A stretch of 64,000 nt of DNA, taken from the NCBI GenBank assembly GCA_945901065.1, contig CAMDKI010000003.1, forward strand, positions 124,001 to 188,000. The letters run 5' to 3'. Both the position numbers and the translations under genes were made by a program. This DNA comes from Chitinophaga pinensis (GTDB taxonomy: Bacteria; Bacteroidota; Bacteroidia; Chitinophagales; CAIOSU01). Below, piece after piece: positions 42,182-52,686 of this stretch (position 1 is its first letter; each line of letters opens with the position of its first letter). The notes beneath the pieces are model-generated. The model made no database searches. It was not told the origin of the DNA and saw nothing but the letters and a program-made list of their open reading frames with translations.

Positions 42182-43045
42182 TTATTGGTTGAGTATGTTC
42201 AATAAATATTGGCCATAGCCGCTTTTAATAAGCGGTTGGGCTAGTTTTTCAAATTGGTCACGGTCAATAAATCCCTTTTTCAAAGCTATTTCTTCAATAC
42301 AGCCTATTTTTTGACCTTGGCGCGCCTCAATTACCTGCACAAATTGCGATGCTTGCATCAACGAATCAAAGGTGCCAGTATCAAGCCAGGCTGTTCCGCG
42401 GTCTAATATACCTACTTTTAGTTTATTGCGGCGCAGATATTCTTTGTTTACATCGGTTATTTCGTATTCTCCACGTGGGCTAGGCTGTAAGTTCTTAGCT
42501 ATTTCTACTACGCTATTGTCGTAAAAGTATAAACCGGGAACTGCATAATTCGATTTTGGTTTCAAAGGCTTTTCTTCAATTGATAAGGCTTTAAAATCTT
42601 TATCAAAATCAACCACACCGTACCTTTCAGGGTCGCTTACATGATACGCAAAAATTACACCGCCATCAGGCTCGGTAAACTGGCTAAGCAGGCTGCCCAA
42701 ACCCGAACGATAGAAGATGTTATCGCCCAAAATTAAGGCTACGTTATCATTGCCAATAAACTCTTCTCCAAGCACAAAAGCTTGGGCTAAGCCATTTGGC
42801 ACTTCTTGTATCTTATACTCAATGTTAAGGCCGTATTGGTTGCCGTTACCAAATAGCTTCTCGAAATTCGGTAAGTCTTGTGGGGTAGAAATAATAAGTA
42901 TATCCTTTATACCCGCTAACATCAACACCGACAACGGATAGTAGATCATAGGCTTATCGTAGATAGGCATAATCTGCTTGCTAATGGCGTAGGTTATTGG
43001 GTAAAGCCTGGTTCCTGAACCCCCTGCTAGTATAATTCCTTTCAA
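42182..43045 (-). CDS. rfbA: Glucose-1-phosphate thymidylyltransferase
   Basis: Makes dTDP-glucose from dTTP and glucose-1-phosphate, the entry to dTDP-sugars. The 287-residue protein has the nucleotide-binding [49 protein letters not shown] and [13 protein letters not shown], all canonical for RmlA. The start is TTG (43043-43045), forced because a TAA stop lies two codons upstream and no ATG fits the family N-terminus. It leads the three-gene operon. No rmlB, C or D is present. Confidence 0.95.
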   Translation of the reverse strand: MKGIILAGGSGTRLYPITYAISKQIMPIYDKPMIYYPLSVLMLAGIKDILIISTPQDLPNFEKLFGNGNQYGLNIEYKIQEVPNGLAQAFVLGEEFIGNDNVALILGDNIFYRSGLGSLLSQFTEPDGGVIFAYHVSDPERYGVVDFDKDFKALSIEEKPLKPKSNYAVPGLYFYDNSVVEIAKNLQPSPRGEYEITDVNKEYLRRNKLKVGILDRGTAWLDTGTFDSLMQASQFVQVIEARQGQKIGCIEEIALKKGFIDRDQFEKLAQPLIKSGYGQYLLNILNQ

Positions 43046-43147
43046 AACTTAGTGTTTTATGCCAACAAAGGTAAACTTCCTAAAATGAAATGAGAAATAA
43101 GGGATGCGAAACATTAAGTTACCAAAGGGTTATGATGCTTTGCTAAC

Positions 43148-44911
43148 CTATTTTAACCCCACCATGCTTTCGTTTACGTTTACTATGTGCGCCACAATGC
43201 GCTCGGCACGCATCACATAATCGAGATAGATAACCCCCGCCGTTGAAGTATATACATTGCGCTCCAACCTGTCATAATGATTTTTTACTAGCTTTTTGCG
43301 CATGGACTTGGTTTCGCTTTCCATTTGGTATACTTCTTTCAGCACGATTTCTTCGCGGTCAAGCTCCATGTTTTTGCGCATTACTTTTATGCTATTGTAA
43401 ACCAAGTCAAGCATTTCTTTAAGCTCTTGCATGCTTTCCTCGGGCAATTTTATCTCCTGCTTTACCATTCGCTGGTAGTTCTTGGTCATAATGTAGTATA
43501 TGTCGGCTACACGTTCCAGGTCATTGGCCATTGACAAAAACTCGCGTATTTTTTCCGATGCTTGATGGCTCAAATCCGATTTTGATACCTTGGTTAAGTA
43601 ATTACCCAGCTCTACCTCCAAATCGTCGGTTATCTCCTCTCGTTTACGGATTTTATCAATTATTGATTGCGGATCTTTATGGCGCTCAAATAGCAATGCC
43701 GAAAAGCTGAATGCCATTTTATCGGTAATTTTGCCAAAAATCTGCAGTTCCTTTTTGGCTTCAGTAAGCGACAGTTCTGGGGTTGACATTAGGCCGGCAC
43801 TAATGTAGCGCAACCTAAACTGCTCATCTTCTTGCCCCTTGCTTGGGCGTATTTTAACAACCAACCGCTCCAACAACGGTAAGAACCAAGCCAATATAAG
43901 CACATTGAGTATTTGGAACGAAGAGTGGAACAATGCCAAAGCGAGCTCTTTGGTGAACCCTATAGAGTATGCTAACGACTCAATAAACGGCACAAACTGC
44001 TTATAAAATGGCAATAGCAGCAATACCCCAATTACATTGAAAAGGGTATGGAACCAAGCCGCTCGCCTGGCGTGTACATTACCTTTTAGCGCAGCAATAT
44101 TGGCCGTGATAGTGGTACCGATGTTGCCCCCCAACACCAAGGCCGCCGCTAGCGTAAAATCAATTAACCCTAGGCTTAGCAGCACCAAGGTAACCGCCAT
44201 GGTAGCACTAGATGACTGTATAATGATAGTGAACAAGCTACCTATCAAAATGAACAACAAAACCGACCAGAAGCCTTTGTTTAAGTATGGGTTGATGAAA
44301 ACAGTGATGTTAGGGTCAGAAAGGATGTGGGGTATGGTTGCCATCAAATAATCCATCCCGATGAGCAATAGGCCAAAACCCAAAATAAACTCTGCCAACT
44401 GCTTAAACCTATCGCTAGCCAAAAACAGCAATGGCACAGCCAAGCCTATTAAAACCAACGATAAATCAACAGAAAGAGAGATAAAGCCCAAATAAGCAAT
44501 AATCCAAGTGGTGACTGTTGTGCCTATGTTGGCACCCATAATTACCGCCATTGATTCCGACAGGGTAAGCAAGCCACTATTTACAAAGCTCACCACCATA
44601 ACCGTAGTAGCAGACGACGATTGTATGAAACCGGTAACTAGCGCTCCCCTATAAATGCCCGATAAACGATTTGGCGCCATGTTTTTGAGCAAACCACGTA
44701 GCTGTTCGCCAGCAAGCTTCTGCAACCCTTCGCTCATAGTCTTCATACCGAAGATGAACAAGCCTATAGCCCCCAGAAACGTAAAAATACTCCATATACT
44801 AAAGTGCTCTTCATTGGTAAGGTATAGCGCAGAGCTCGTTTGGGCGACTAATGGCAAGGTTGCCAATAGCAGTATAAAAAGCGAAAAGATACGTCGCTGC
44901 GGAAATCTCAT
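43148..44911 (-). CDS. Na/Pi cotransporter with C-terminal PhoU domain
   Basis: A 587-residue NptA/PNaS-family symporter. After a signal-like N-terminus, two inverted membrane repeats carry the QSSSATT and QSSSATM motifs (FIQSSSATTVMVVSFVNSGL and IIQSSSATMAVTLVLLSLG), each with a GANIGTT or GGNIGTT partner. The last 190 residues are a helical PhoU-like domain, a common bacterial fusion. It imports phosphate using Na+, or may export it. I use ATG 44909-44911; a TTG five codons upstream opens the frame. Confidence 0.94.
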   Translation of the reverse strand: MRFPQRRIFSLFILLLATLPLVAQTSSALYLTNEEHFSIWSIFTFLGAIGLFIFGMKTMSEGLQKLAGEQLRGLLKNMAPNRLSGIYRGALVTGFIQSSSATTVMVVSFVNSGLLTLSESMAVIMGANIGTTVTTWIIAYLGFISLSVDLSLVLIGLAVPLLFLASDRFKQLAEFILGFGLLLIGMDYLMATIPHILSDPNITVFINPYLNKGFWSVLLFILIGSLFTIIIQSSSATMAVTLVLLSLGLIDFTLAAALVLGGNIGTTITANIAALKGNVHARRAAWFHTLFNVIGVLLLLPFYKQFVPFIESLAYSIGFTKELALALFHSSFQILNVLILAWFLPLLERLVVKIRPSKGQEDEQFRLRYISAGLMSTPELSLTEAKKELQIFGKITDKMAFSFSALLFERHKDPQSIIDKIRKREEITDDLEVELGNYLTKVSKSDLSHQASEKIREFLSMANDLERVADIYYIMTKNYQRMVKQEIKLPEESMQELKEMLDLVYNSIKVMRKNMELDREEIVLKEVYQMESETKSMRKKLVKNHYDRLERNVYTSTAGVIYLDYVMRAERIVAHIVNVNESMVGLK

Positions 44912-44990
44912 ATCCGAAAATGGCAAGCCGGTGTTAAGAAAATGTTAAGCAAAGCTACTTAAGTACAAAATAGCGAACACCGTTTAGGCA

Positions 44991-47402
44991 TTAATTATTT
45001 GTTAACAATGAATTTCCGGGAGTAGGTGGTGCAACGCCAACTCTGGGTAGCAACTCTAGCAGGTGTTGCTTTTTAGCAATAACGTCTGCCTCGTTCCATA
45101 GCATTGGGTGATATTTACCCTCGCGCCACAGGGGCAGTTGATCATTATAGTGAGGGCTCAATATATTACCCGATTGACCTGGGGGCATAATGCAAATGCT
45201 AGCCTCCCAATTTATTGGGTCTAATACCTGCCTAAACGAAGGTGCAACTATGTTATGGCCTCTCGGGTCGTGCGCCATCGGGGCAGTTTGGTACAAGGTA
45301 TCGGTATCGCCGGGTAAGCTAAACTCGACTTGATTGAATACTTTATTGAGTGGTGTTTTTTGAGCTAGGGTATGGTGAAACTCTGCCTTGTGCAGTTTGC
45401 CCCACTGCCACTCACTCATTTCATGTCCAAGCTTTTCGCTTAAATACTCGTAAGCATCTTTAAGAGCTAGGGTAAGCAATTGCTCTTTGCCGCCCATTTC
45501 TTTTAGCCAGAGACTTTCGGCATTATCGAGCATACGCAGCAACATGCTGGTATCGTGGCCATAAAACTCGCCTTGCGGTAATAAGTTTGGATTGAAGGTG
45601 CCCCCGCGTAACCCCAGCATTAAATCATGACCCAGTTTGTTTTCAAACAATCTATTGAACAGATAAAACTTCGTGGTTTCGTATAGAGCGCCTGCTACAC
45701 TCTCTGTAGTAAGCTTACCGTCCCAATTTAACAGCAACTGTTTCATGCTCTCTAAACGAAGATCGTCAAGGCGCAAACCCTTAAGGTGCGCAGCAAACAA
45801 CGGGCCAGGCGTACAGTAAACATCCATTTGCCAAGCGATCATTTCTTCAAACGAGAATTTCTCTTTTTCGGCAATAAGCTTCTCCAAACGGTTGGCGCGG
45901 TATCCATTCATCCAAGCATTGCCAAGGTTATACGGATAGTTATCGCCAATAATTTTGTGGTTGCAAGTTACAATGTAGCCCTTTGCAGGGTTAAAGGCGT
46001 AAGGCATTTTTTCGAAAGGGACATTTCCTTTCCATTCACAATCACCAGTCCAACCAGGCGAAGGACGGCTGCCATCTCCACTAGTGCGTATTGGCACCTC
46101 GCCCGATACGTAATAGCCTATATTGCCTTTATTATCAGTATAGGGTATGTTCAGCGAGGGAGCCGTTATCTTCTTCACAGCGCCTACAAAATCGTTCCAG
46201 CCAGCGGCGCGGTTCAATTGATACCAGCCTTCCATCATAGTTGATGGGCCAAGGGCCTTGGAAGCAAGGCTCAACTTAAAATCGCCACTAGCTACCATGC
46301 CCGAAATAATAGGCCCGTGATGTGTGATTACTACCTTTTCGGTGTGGTCTTCCTGGCCTTTGATTTTAATAGTTTCAGCCACTATCGTCGATTCGCGCAC
46401 TTCGTTCTTGAACTCGTAGTGTAGCAAGCTAGCATCGGTAAACTTCTCGATGAAAATGTCTTGGTTGTCGGTAAATGCTAGGGTCATGCCCCAACCAATA
46501 CTATTGTTATGACCAATCATTATCAGCGGCACCCCGGGCAACGATACACCAGTAACATGCATTTCGGGGCAGATTAGGTGGTTCTCGTACCAAATGGCAG
46601 GTTGTAGTAGTGGCAAATGTGGGTCGTTGCATAAAATAGGGCTACCATTTCGGCTGCGCGAACCAGCAATAGCCCAGCCATTGCTACCACCTTTGGCTTG
46701 TATAAATGGACCTTTAAAGGCTTCTAGCAAACCATCCTCCATTAGCAGGTTGGCTTCTTGCCCTACTAATAGGCCTACAGGGTTCAGTTCTGAGTAATGT
46801 ATATCCAATTCGCGAGCCATTTCCTCGCCAACCTTTTCTATTATTTTGCCCCTTACCAACTCGCCGTACCATGCATAGTTCATTTGCCAAGCCAGCAAGC
46901 GGGAAAAGGCCAAGCTATCAACTGCCTCCCAAGGGCGAGGGACTATCTTTAGTAATCCAAACTCAGGCGGAAGCTTTTGCAAGTTGGCTTGCAAAAAGGC
47001 ATTCACACCTTTAGTGTAGCTATCCAATGCATTTCGCAAGTCGTCGGGCATGGCTTCTAGGTCTGCAGCAGCAAGCCGCTCAAAACCTAAAATGCGGCTT
47101 GCACGGTCGGTAGCCAAGGTGGATTTACCAATTACTTCGCTCAATTGGCCCCGCGATACACGGCGGTTTATCTCCATTTGCCAAAGTCTATCTTGGGCAT
47201 GCACGTAACCCTGGGCGAATGCCGTATCGTTTAGGTTGCCGCCATAAATATGCGGAATGCCCCATTGGTCTCTGTATATTTTCACACCCTCAGCCAAGTC
47301 GTCCATATTAAGCGTACCATCCAATTGCGGAAGGCTTCGGCGCGATTTTTTGCGCACGATAGGTTTCAAGAACAGTAGGGTGAGTTTTTCAATTAAACTC
47401 AT
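44991..47402 (-). CDS. Penicillin acylase family Ntn-hydrolase
   Basis: An 803-residue precursor of the penicillin/acyl-homoserine-lactone acylase family. It is processed by autocatalytic cleavage that exposes the N-terminal Ser of the beta chain, here Ser240 in AKGGSNGWAIAGSRSRNGSP. NDPHLPLLQPAIWYENHLI and GVSLPGVPLIMIGHNNSIGW are family blocks. The alpha part begins after an N-terminal basic patch without a clear cleavable signal, which is unusual for a family that is mostly periplasmic. The substrate is unknown (amide bonds of acyl homoserine lactones or antibiotics). A -7 box lies 19 nt upstream. Confidence 0.93.
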   Translation of the reverse strand: MSLIEKLTLLFLKPIVRKKSRRSLPQLDGTLNMDDLAEGVKIYRDQWGIPHIYGGNLNDTAFAQGYVHAQDRLWQMEINRRVSRGQLSEVIGKSTLATDRASRILGFERLAAADLEAMPDDLRNALDSYTKGVNAFLQANLQKLPPEFGLLKIVPRPWEAVDSLAFSRLLAWQMNYAWYGELVRGKIIEKVGEEMARELDIHYSELNPVGLLVGQEANLLMEDGLLEAFKGPFIQAKGGSNGWAIAGSRSRNGSPILCNDPHLPLLQPAIWYENHLICPEMHVTGVSLPGVPLIMIGHNNSIGWGMTLAFTDNQDIFIEKFTDASLLHYEFKNEVRESTIVAETIKIKGQEDHTEKVVITHHGPIISGMVASGDFKLSLASKALGPSTMMEGWYQLNRAAGWNDFVGAVKKITAPSLNIPYTDNKGNIGYYVSGEVPIRTSGDGSRPSPGWTGDCEWKGNVPFEKMPYAFNPAKGYIVTCNHKIIGDNYPYNLGNAWMNGYRANRLEKLIAEKEKFSFEEMIAWQMDVYCTPGPLFAAHLKGLRLDDLRLESMKQLLLNWDGKLTTESVAGALYETTKFYLFNRLFENKLGHDLMLGLRGGTFNPNLLPQGEFYGHDTSMLLRMLDNAESLWLKEMGGKEQLLTLALKDAYEYLSEKLGHEMSEWQWGKLHKAEFHHTLAQKTPLNKVFNQVEFSLPGDTDTLYQTAPMAHDPRGHNIVAPSFRQVLDPINWEASICIMPPGQSGNILSPHYNDQLPLWREGKYHPMLWNEADVIAKKQHLLELLPRVGVAPPTPGNSLLTNN

Positions 47403-47421
47403 AAGCTGGAAACTAGTTGTT

Positions 47422-47453
47422 CAAATATATGCCTTTGCAGCAAAAAAGCCCAA
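47422..47453 (-). promoter_or_regulatory. Promoter of the penicillin acylase gene
   Basis: On the minus strand TATATTTG (47422-47429) is a perfect TA-N2-TTTG, and TTG (plus-strand CAA 47451-47453) lies 21 bases further upstream as the -33 element. It is divergent from the next gene's promoter. Confidence 0.6.
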
Positions 47454-47481
47454 TAACTAACAATAAACCCTGCTATCAAAC

Positions 47482-47489
47482 TACATTTG
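47482..47489 (+). promoter_or_regulatory. Bacteroidota -7 box of the TSUP exporter gene
   Basis: TACATTTG is a perfect TA-N2-TTTG. Its last three bases are a TTG that begins the open frame, but the ATG at 47508 is the more likely start. Confidence 0.55.
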
Positions 47490-47507
47490 CAGAACAACAC
47501 GCAACCA

Positions 47508-48269
47508 ATGGACATTGAATTATTGTTCAAAATAACTGTCCTGTGCATAGTGGGCGTATTTATGGGCGGTATTAATACCCTTGCTGGTGGAGGATCGCTA
47601 ATTACATTGCCGCTGCTTATTTTCATGGGGCTTGATGGGCCAACAGCCAATGGCACCAATCGCTTATCTATTGTTACCCAAAGTTTCTTTGCAATACAAG
47701 GCTATAGCAGCAGAGGAGTAAGTACCTACCCTTACAATCTTTGGTTGGCACTGGCGGCGCTTGCTGGCGCCATACCTGGAGCTATACTAGCAGTAAAAAT
47801 AGATGCGGAGATTTTTAACAGGGTTTTGGCCATTATTATGCTGGTGGTTATCACTACGCTCATTTACAATCCTTTTAAAAAAAATGAGCATCTCCAAGAA
47901 TTGGTTTCACCAAAAAGACTCTGGCTCTCCCTTTTTATCGTTTTCTGCATAGGTCTTTACATCGGTTTTATACAAGCAGGGGCAGGTATTATGGTTATAA
48001 TGGTTGTGGTATTGGTGCACCGTTTCAGTATCATAAAAGCGAACCATATCAAAATTTGGGTTACGCTTTTGGCTAATGCAATGGCCATGACAATATTTGT
48101 TTTCAAGGGAATGATTCATTGGGAGTTTGCGCTCGCATTGTCGGCGGGCTCGGCTTTAGGCGGTTGGCTTTCAAGCCGTTTTGCGATCGAAAAGGGCGAT
48201 AAAATTGTACGTCCTATTCTCATTATTATGACTATAATAATGGCACTTAAACTGTTGAATATATTTTAA
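47508..48269 (+). CDS. TauE/SafE (TSUP) family exporter
   Basis: A 253-residue inner-membrane protein with about eight hydrophobic segments. The characteristic block VFMGGINTLAGGGSLITLPL is near the N-terminus, and its second-repeat counterpart GLYIGFIQAGAGIMVIMVV follows. The family exports sulfite, sulfoacetate or related organic anions, or imports small carboxylates; the substrate is unknown. I use ATG 47508; the upstream TTG lies inside the promoter box. Confidence 0.9.
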   Translation: MDIELLFKITVLCIVGVFMGGINTLAGGGSLITLPLLIFMGLDGPTANGTNRLSIVTQSFFAIQGYSSRGVSTYPYNLWLALAALAGAIPGAILAVKIDAEIFNRVLAIIMLVVITTLIYNPFKKNEHLQELVSPKRLWLSLFIVFCIGLYIGFIQAGAGIMVIMVVVLVHRFSIIKANHIKIWVTLLANAMAMTIFVFKGMIHWEFALALSAGSALGGWLSSRFAIEKGDKIVRPILIIMTIIMALKLLNIF

Positions 48270-48426
48270 GCAAAACTTTTTTGAAGATTCGACGGCTAAG
48301 TGTTATTATTAGGTTAATAAAAAATCCTTACTTTAGTTACTCGCTTAGCCAAAGCGTTGTTCAATCACCTGACTTTCCGATAATTGACAGGAGATTATTA
48401 TTGATAACGCACTATTAAATAAGCTC

Positions 48427-51400
48427 ATGCAGGTGAAAAATTTAAAAATACTTACTGCTGCAATTGCATTGCTTTTCTCCATAAGCGGATACAGCCAGCT
48501 GAACGTAACCCCTAATGGAAATGCCAATGCACTGTTGAGCGCCATTATTGGCCAAGGGGTTACCGTGTCTAATGTTACTATTAACTGTCCAAATGGCGCT
48601 GCAGGAACTTTTACCGGCGGTAACGGCACTAATTTGGGGCTATCGTCGGGCATGATGCTTACTACGGGTAGCGCAACGGGCACTGCAGGTCCAAACGACA
48701 ATGACGCAGAAACTACTAATTATGGCACTACTTTTAATGATGCCAACCTTTTAGCATTAGAACCATTAGCTAGATTTGACCCTTGTATACTGGAGTTTGA
48801 TATTGTCCCTACTTGCGGTACCTTAAGCATCAACTACGTTTTTGGTTCTGATGAATACATGGTATTTGTAAATGCTGGCTTTAACGATGCTTTTGGTTTC
48901 TTTATTACAGGCCCTAACCCAGGTGGAGGTAATTACAACGCCTTAAACATAGCACGTATAGCTGGGCCCAACATACCCGTTACTATAGATAACATTAACC
49001 TATTTACCAACAGCACCTATTACGTTGATAACGATGATGGCACTTGTGCTGGGTTTCCGCCGTTTATACCATTCCCCGTTACTTGCACTAATCCTTATTA
49101 CATACAGTACAATGGCTTTACCATTCCTCTTACCGCCTCGGTAGCTGTGGTGCCTTGCTCAACCTACCGCATGAAATTGGCCATTGCAGATGCAGGCGAT
49201 GGTGATTATGATTCAGGTGTATTTTTTGCCGGAAGTGGCGTAAATGGTGGTGGCTTGTTTTGCCAAGGTGCTACCAACTTAGCACTTACCTATACCACCA
49301 ACCTTACCTGCTCAGCACCTAACAGTGGCACGGCAACCGTAAACCCCACTGGTGGAAACCCACCCTACACTTACTTGTGGAGCAATGGGCAAACCACCCA
49401 AACCGCTACCGGGCTAAGTGCCGGAACGTACGATGTAACGGTTACCGACAACGCCTGTTCTTCGGCCAACACCAACTATACCATAGTTTTAACTACTACT
49501 GGCCCTACTATTATCATTAGCAAGGTTGATATACCTTGCAATGGAGCTACTACTGGTTCGGCTACCGTAAATATTACCGGCGGCGCAGCACCTAACACTA
49601 TTGCTTGGTCGAATGGGGTAACTACAGCCAACAACCCTAACCTGGTGGCTGGCACCTACGGCGTAACCGTTACCGATAATATTGGTTGTTTGGCCATCGG
49701 CTCAGTAACTATTGCCCAAGCATCCACGTTAGCTGCTACAGCTTCGGCAACGGCCTCTGCTTGTGGTGCAGCGGGCACTGGTACTGTATCGGTTACACCA
49801 AGTGGCGGCACACCGCCATACACTTATGCTTGGAGCAATGGTCCAACCGCTATAAGCCAAAGCAACTTGGGTGCAGGTACCTACACGGTAACAGTAACTG
49901 ATAATGCAGGATGTATTTTAGTAGCTAGCGCTACGGTTACTACCCCAACCTCGTTTACATTGGGCACCGCCACAACCAACGGCAACTGCACTGCACTTAA
50001 TACTGCATCCATTAATTTAACCGTAACGGGCGGCCTAGCTCCAATTTCATATAGCTGGAGCAACGCAGCGGTTACTGAAGATATAAGCAACCTAACCGCA
50101 GGCACTTACACCGTTACCGTTACCGATGCCAACGGCTGTATAGGCAACATAGCCGCCACGGTTGCGGTGCCTGTCGCCGTTACGGCAACTATTGCCAATA
50201 CCCCAGTGGGTTGTTTTGGTGGAAACAACGGTACAGCTACCGTTAACACCACCAGTGGCACGGCTCCGATTACCTATGCATGGAGCAATGCTGGCAATAC
50301 GGCAACCATTAATGGCCTTTCCGCCGGAACGTACACCGTAACTGTAACAGGTACTGGTGGTTGTTCAGCTACATTAAGCACTACTATAATTGCACCTGCT
50401 GCATTATCGGTTACTTTGGCAGCCAATAACCCAATTTGCCCAGCATTGAACAATGGTAGCATAACCGCTACACCTGCTGGAGGAACAGGGCCATTTACTT
50501 ACCTATGGTCGAATAGTACCAATACGAGCAGCATCAATAGCTTGTTGGCGGGTGCCTATAGCGTAACCGTAACGGATGCTAACGGTTGCACCGCAACGGC
50601 TTCGGTAACGTTGGTAAATCCACCACCAGTAAATGTTACGGTTGCTACTACCGATGAGCTATGCAATACGCCCAATTCGGGTACGGCAACGGCAACCATA
50701 AGCAATGGCACAGCCCCTTATTCGCAGGTTTGGAGCAATACTGGCAACACCGTCAACATAAACAACTTGGCCGCGGGCTCTTATTCTGTTTCTGTTACTG
50801 ATGGGGTAGGTTGTACGGCCACTGCAAGTGGCAATGTTAATGCTTCTACCCTACCTACCGTAAGTATTGCCCCAACAAACCTTGCTTGCAATGGCGACAA
50901 CAGTGGTGCTGTTGAAGCAGTAGGCAGTTTCGCTAGCTTTACCTGGGGCCATGGAGCCACTACCAACCCGTCAACGGGTTTAGCAGCAGGCAACTACGAT
51001 GTAACCGTAGCCGATGCCAATGGCTGCACGGCAAGCGCAACTTCGGTACTCACTGAACCTAGTGGGCTAGGTTTAACGCTTACGCCAACTGCTTTAGATT
51101 GTAATATAACCAACTCGGGTTCGGCAAGTAGTTTGGCAACTGGTGGAACCGCGCCTTTAACTTTCTTATGGTCGAATAGTGCTGTAACTCCTTCAATAAA
51201 CAACTTAGCACCGGGTACTTATGCACTAACGGTGACGGATGCTAATGGCTGCACCATAACCGATGCGGTTACTTTGGCCACTCCAAATCCACCAACACTG
51301 AGCCTTAATATTACCCAAGTTACTTGCGCAGGCCCCAACACCGCAGCAATAGATGCAGCGGTAACCGGAGGCACACAGCCTATTACCTATAGTTGGAGTA

Positions 51401-52662
51401 CCAGCGCCACTAGTGCAAGCATTGGCAGTTTAGGTGCGGGCAACTATGCAGTAACCATTACCGACGGAGCAGGTTGCACTGCCACAGCGGCGGCTATTAT
51501 CACGGGCATACCGGTATTGCCTATTACCGCTACCTTGGTAAACCCATCATGCTTCGGCGATGCTACAGGCTCAATTGATGTTACTGGCCCTTATACCACC
51601 TTTACTTGGAGCGATGGGGACTTGAATATGCCAAAACAAAACTTAGTAGCTGGTAGCTATAGCGTTACTGTAAGTGATAACGGCGGCTGCTCGGCTACGC
51701 AAACGTATGTAATAACCGAACCAGCTTTGCTACAATTGAGCATCACGGCTACACAAATTGATTGCACCGACCCATTCTCTGGGGCTTTGCAGGCAAACGT
51801 AAGTGGCGGTGTACCATCCTATATTTACCTATGGAGCAACGCAGCTACTGTGGCAACCTTGAATACCTTGTATGCGGGCACTTATAGCGTTACTGTAACC
51901 GACAATAATGGCTGCTCGCTAACAGCTACTGAAATATTGCCACCGAACCCAGCATCAACGGTAAGCTTGGGCGGCAATAGAGCCATTTGCGCCGGCGAAA
52001 CGGTGTTGTTTAACCTAGATAGTATTACCGCACCAATGGTATGGCAAAACGGCACAACGGCCAATCAGTATACCGCAACCACTGCCGAAACGGTTAAAGT
52101 GGTGGTAGATTTCCCTAATGGTTGCCAAGGTGCTGACTCGGTAACGGTGATCGTTGGCACAGAAGTGGCGCTTTACGAAGTAAATGATACCACCCTTTGT
52201 GAGGGCGAATGGGTGCGTTACACAATTGGCCCAGAAGGCTTTGTGTATGAATGGTCGACTGGTGAGTTTGGTCCAGAGATATTGATTGCCGATTCGGGCA
52301 TTTACACTGTAACTGCTACCAGCGATTGTAACATTGCTGAAGACACAGTAACCGTAAAAGTAGAGCGTTGCAATTGCGAAGTATTCATGCCAAATGCCTT
52401 CTCGCCAAATGGTGATGGAGTAAACGACCTATTTAAGGGCTTTGCCGATTGCGAAAGGGTAACGGGATATAAACTTGAAGTATTTGACCGTTGGGGAGCC
52501 TTAGCCTACACCACCAGCGATTTTAGTGAGGGCTGGAACGGAACCATGAGCAGCGGCCTATGTATTTCTGGGGTATATGTATGGAAGGTGGTTTTTGTAG
52601 AAACTATCAATGGCATCAAGTACCAGCAAAGCAAAACCGGTAGTGTGGTACTTTTGAATTAA
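48427..52662 (+). CDS. SprB-repeat adhesin with T9SS type B (gliding-motility) C-terminal domain
   Basis: A 1411-residue cell-surface protein. Signal peptide MQVKNLKILTAAIALLFSIS; a choice-of-anchor L type domain at about residues 35-275 (INYVFGSDEYMVFVNAGFND). Twelve SprB-like repeats follow to about residue 1180, each about 75 residues and ending in AG(T/S/N)Y-x-VTVTDANGC. Two Ig-like modules come next, then a type B sorting domain of about 95 residues (MPNAFSPNGDGVNDLFKGF, VFDRWGALAY, GVYVWKV). Repeats 8 and 11 are shorter and lack the GG-xx-PY segment. The gene is flanked by an AT-rich upstream gap (48270-48426) and a terminator. It is probably a gliding or adhesion fibre. Confidence 0.95.
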   Translation: MQVKNLKILTAAIALLFSISGYSQLNVTPNGNANALLSAIIGQGVTVSNVTINCPNGAAGTFTGGNGTNLGLSSGMMLTTGSATGTAGPNDNDAETTNYGTTFNDANLLALEPLARFDPCILEFDIVPTCGTLSINYVFGSDEYMVFVNAGFNDAFGFFITGPNPGGGNYNALNIARIAGPNIPVTIDNINLFTNSTYYVDNDDGTCAGFPPFIPFPVTCTNPYYIQYNGFTIPLTASVAVVPCSTYRMKLAIADAGDGDYDSGVFFAGSGVNGGGLFCQGATNLALTYTTNLTCSAPNSGTATVNPTGGNPPYTYLWSNGQTTQTATGLSAGTYDVTVTDNACSSANTNYTIVLTTTGPTIIISKVDIPCNGATTGSATVNITGGAAPNTIAWSNGVTTANNPNLVAGTYGVTVTDNIGCLAIGSVTIAQASTLAATASATASACGAAGTGTVSVTPSGGTPPYTYAWSNGPTAISQSNLGAGTYTVTVTDNAGCILVASATVTTPTSFTLGTATTNGNCTALNTASINLTVTGGLAPISYSWSNAAVTEDISNLTAGTYTVTVTDANGCIGNIAATVAVPVAVTATIANTPVGCFGGNNGTATVNTTSGTAPITYAWSNAGNTATINGLSAGTYTVTVTGTGGCSATLSTTIIAPAALSVTLAANNPICPALNNGSITATPAGGTGPFTYLWSNSTNTSSINSLLAGAYSVTVTDANGCTATASVTLVNPPPVNVTVATTDELCNTPNSGTATATISNGTAPYSQVWSNTGNTVNINNLAAGSYSVSVTDGVGCTATASGNVNASTLPTVSIAPTNLACNGDNSGAVEAVGSFASFTWGHGATTNPSTGLAAGNYDVTVADANGCTASATSVLTEPSGLGLTLTPTALDCNITNSGSASSLATGGTAPLTFLWSNSAVTPSINNLAPGTYALTVTDANGCTITDAVTLATPNPPTLSLNITQVTCAGPNTAAIDAAVTGGTQPITYSWSTSATSASIGSLGAGNYAVTITDGAGCTATAAAIITGIPVLPITATLVNPSCFGDATGSIDVTGPYTTFTWSDGDLNMPKQNLVAGSYSVTVSDNGGCSATQTYVITEPALLQLSITATQIDCTDPFSGALQANVSGGVPSYIYLWSNAATVATLNTLYAGTYSVTVTDNNGCSLTATEILPPNPASTVSLGGNRAICAGETVLFNLDSITAPMVWQNGTTANQYTATTAETVKVVVDFPNGCQGADSVTVIVGTEVALYEVNDTTLCEGEWVRYTIGPEGFVYEWSTGEFGPEILIADSGIYTVTATSDCNIAEDTVTVKVERCNCEVFMPNAFSPNGDGVNDLFKGFADCERVTGYKLEVFDRWGALAYTTSDFSEGWNGTMSSGLCISGVYVWKVVFVETINGIKYQQSKTGSVVLLN

Positions 52663-52686
52663 CCAAGGTACCGTTGACCGTTTATA

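Noticed and set aside
49881-51203. Minus-strand frames inside the adhesin repeats
   Set aside because: Arise from the repetitive antisense of the SprB units.
49261-51960. Regular ~225-bp DNA repeats considered as a CRISPR or satellite array
   Set aside because: Units are in frame, degenerate and encode protein repeats; there are no identical short repeats with spacers.
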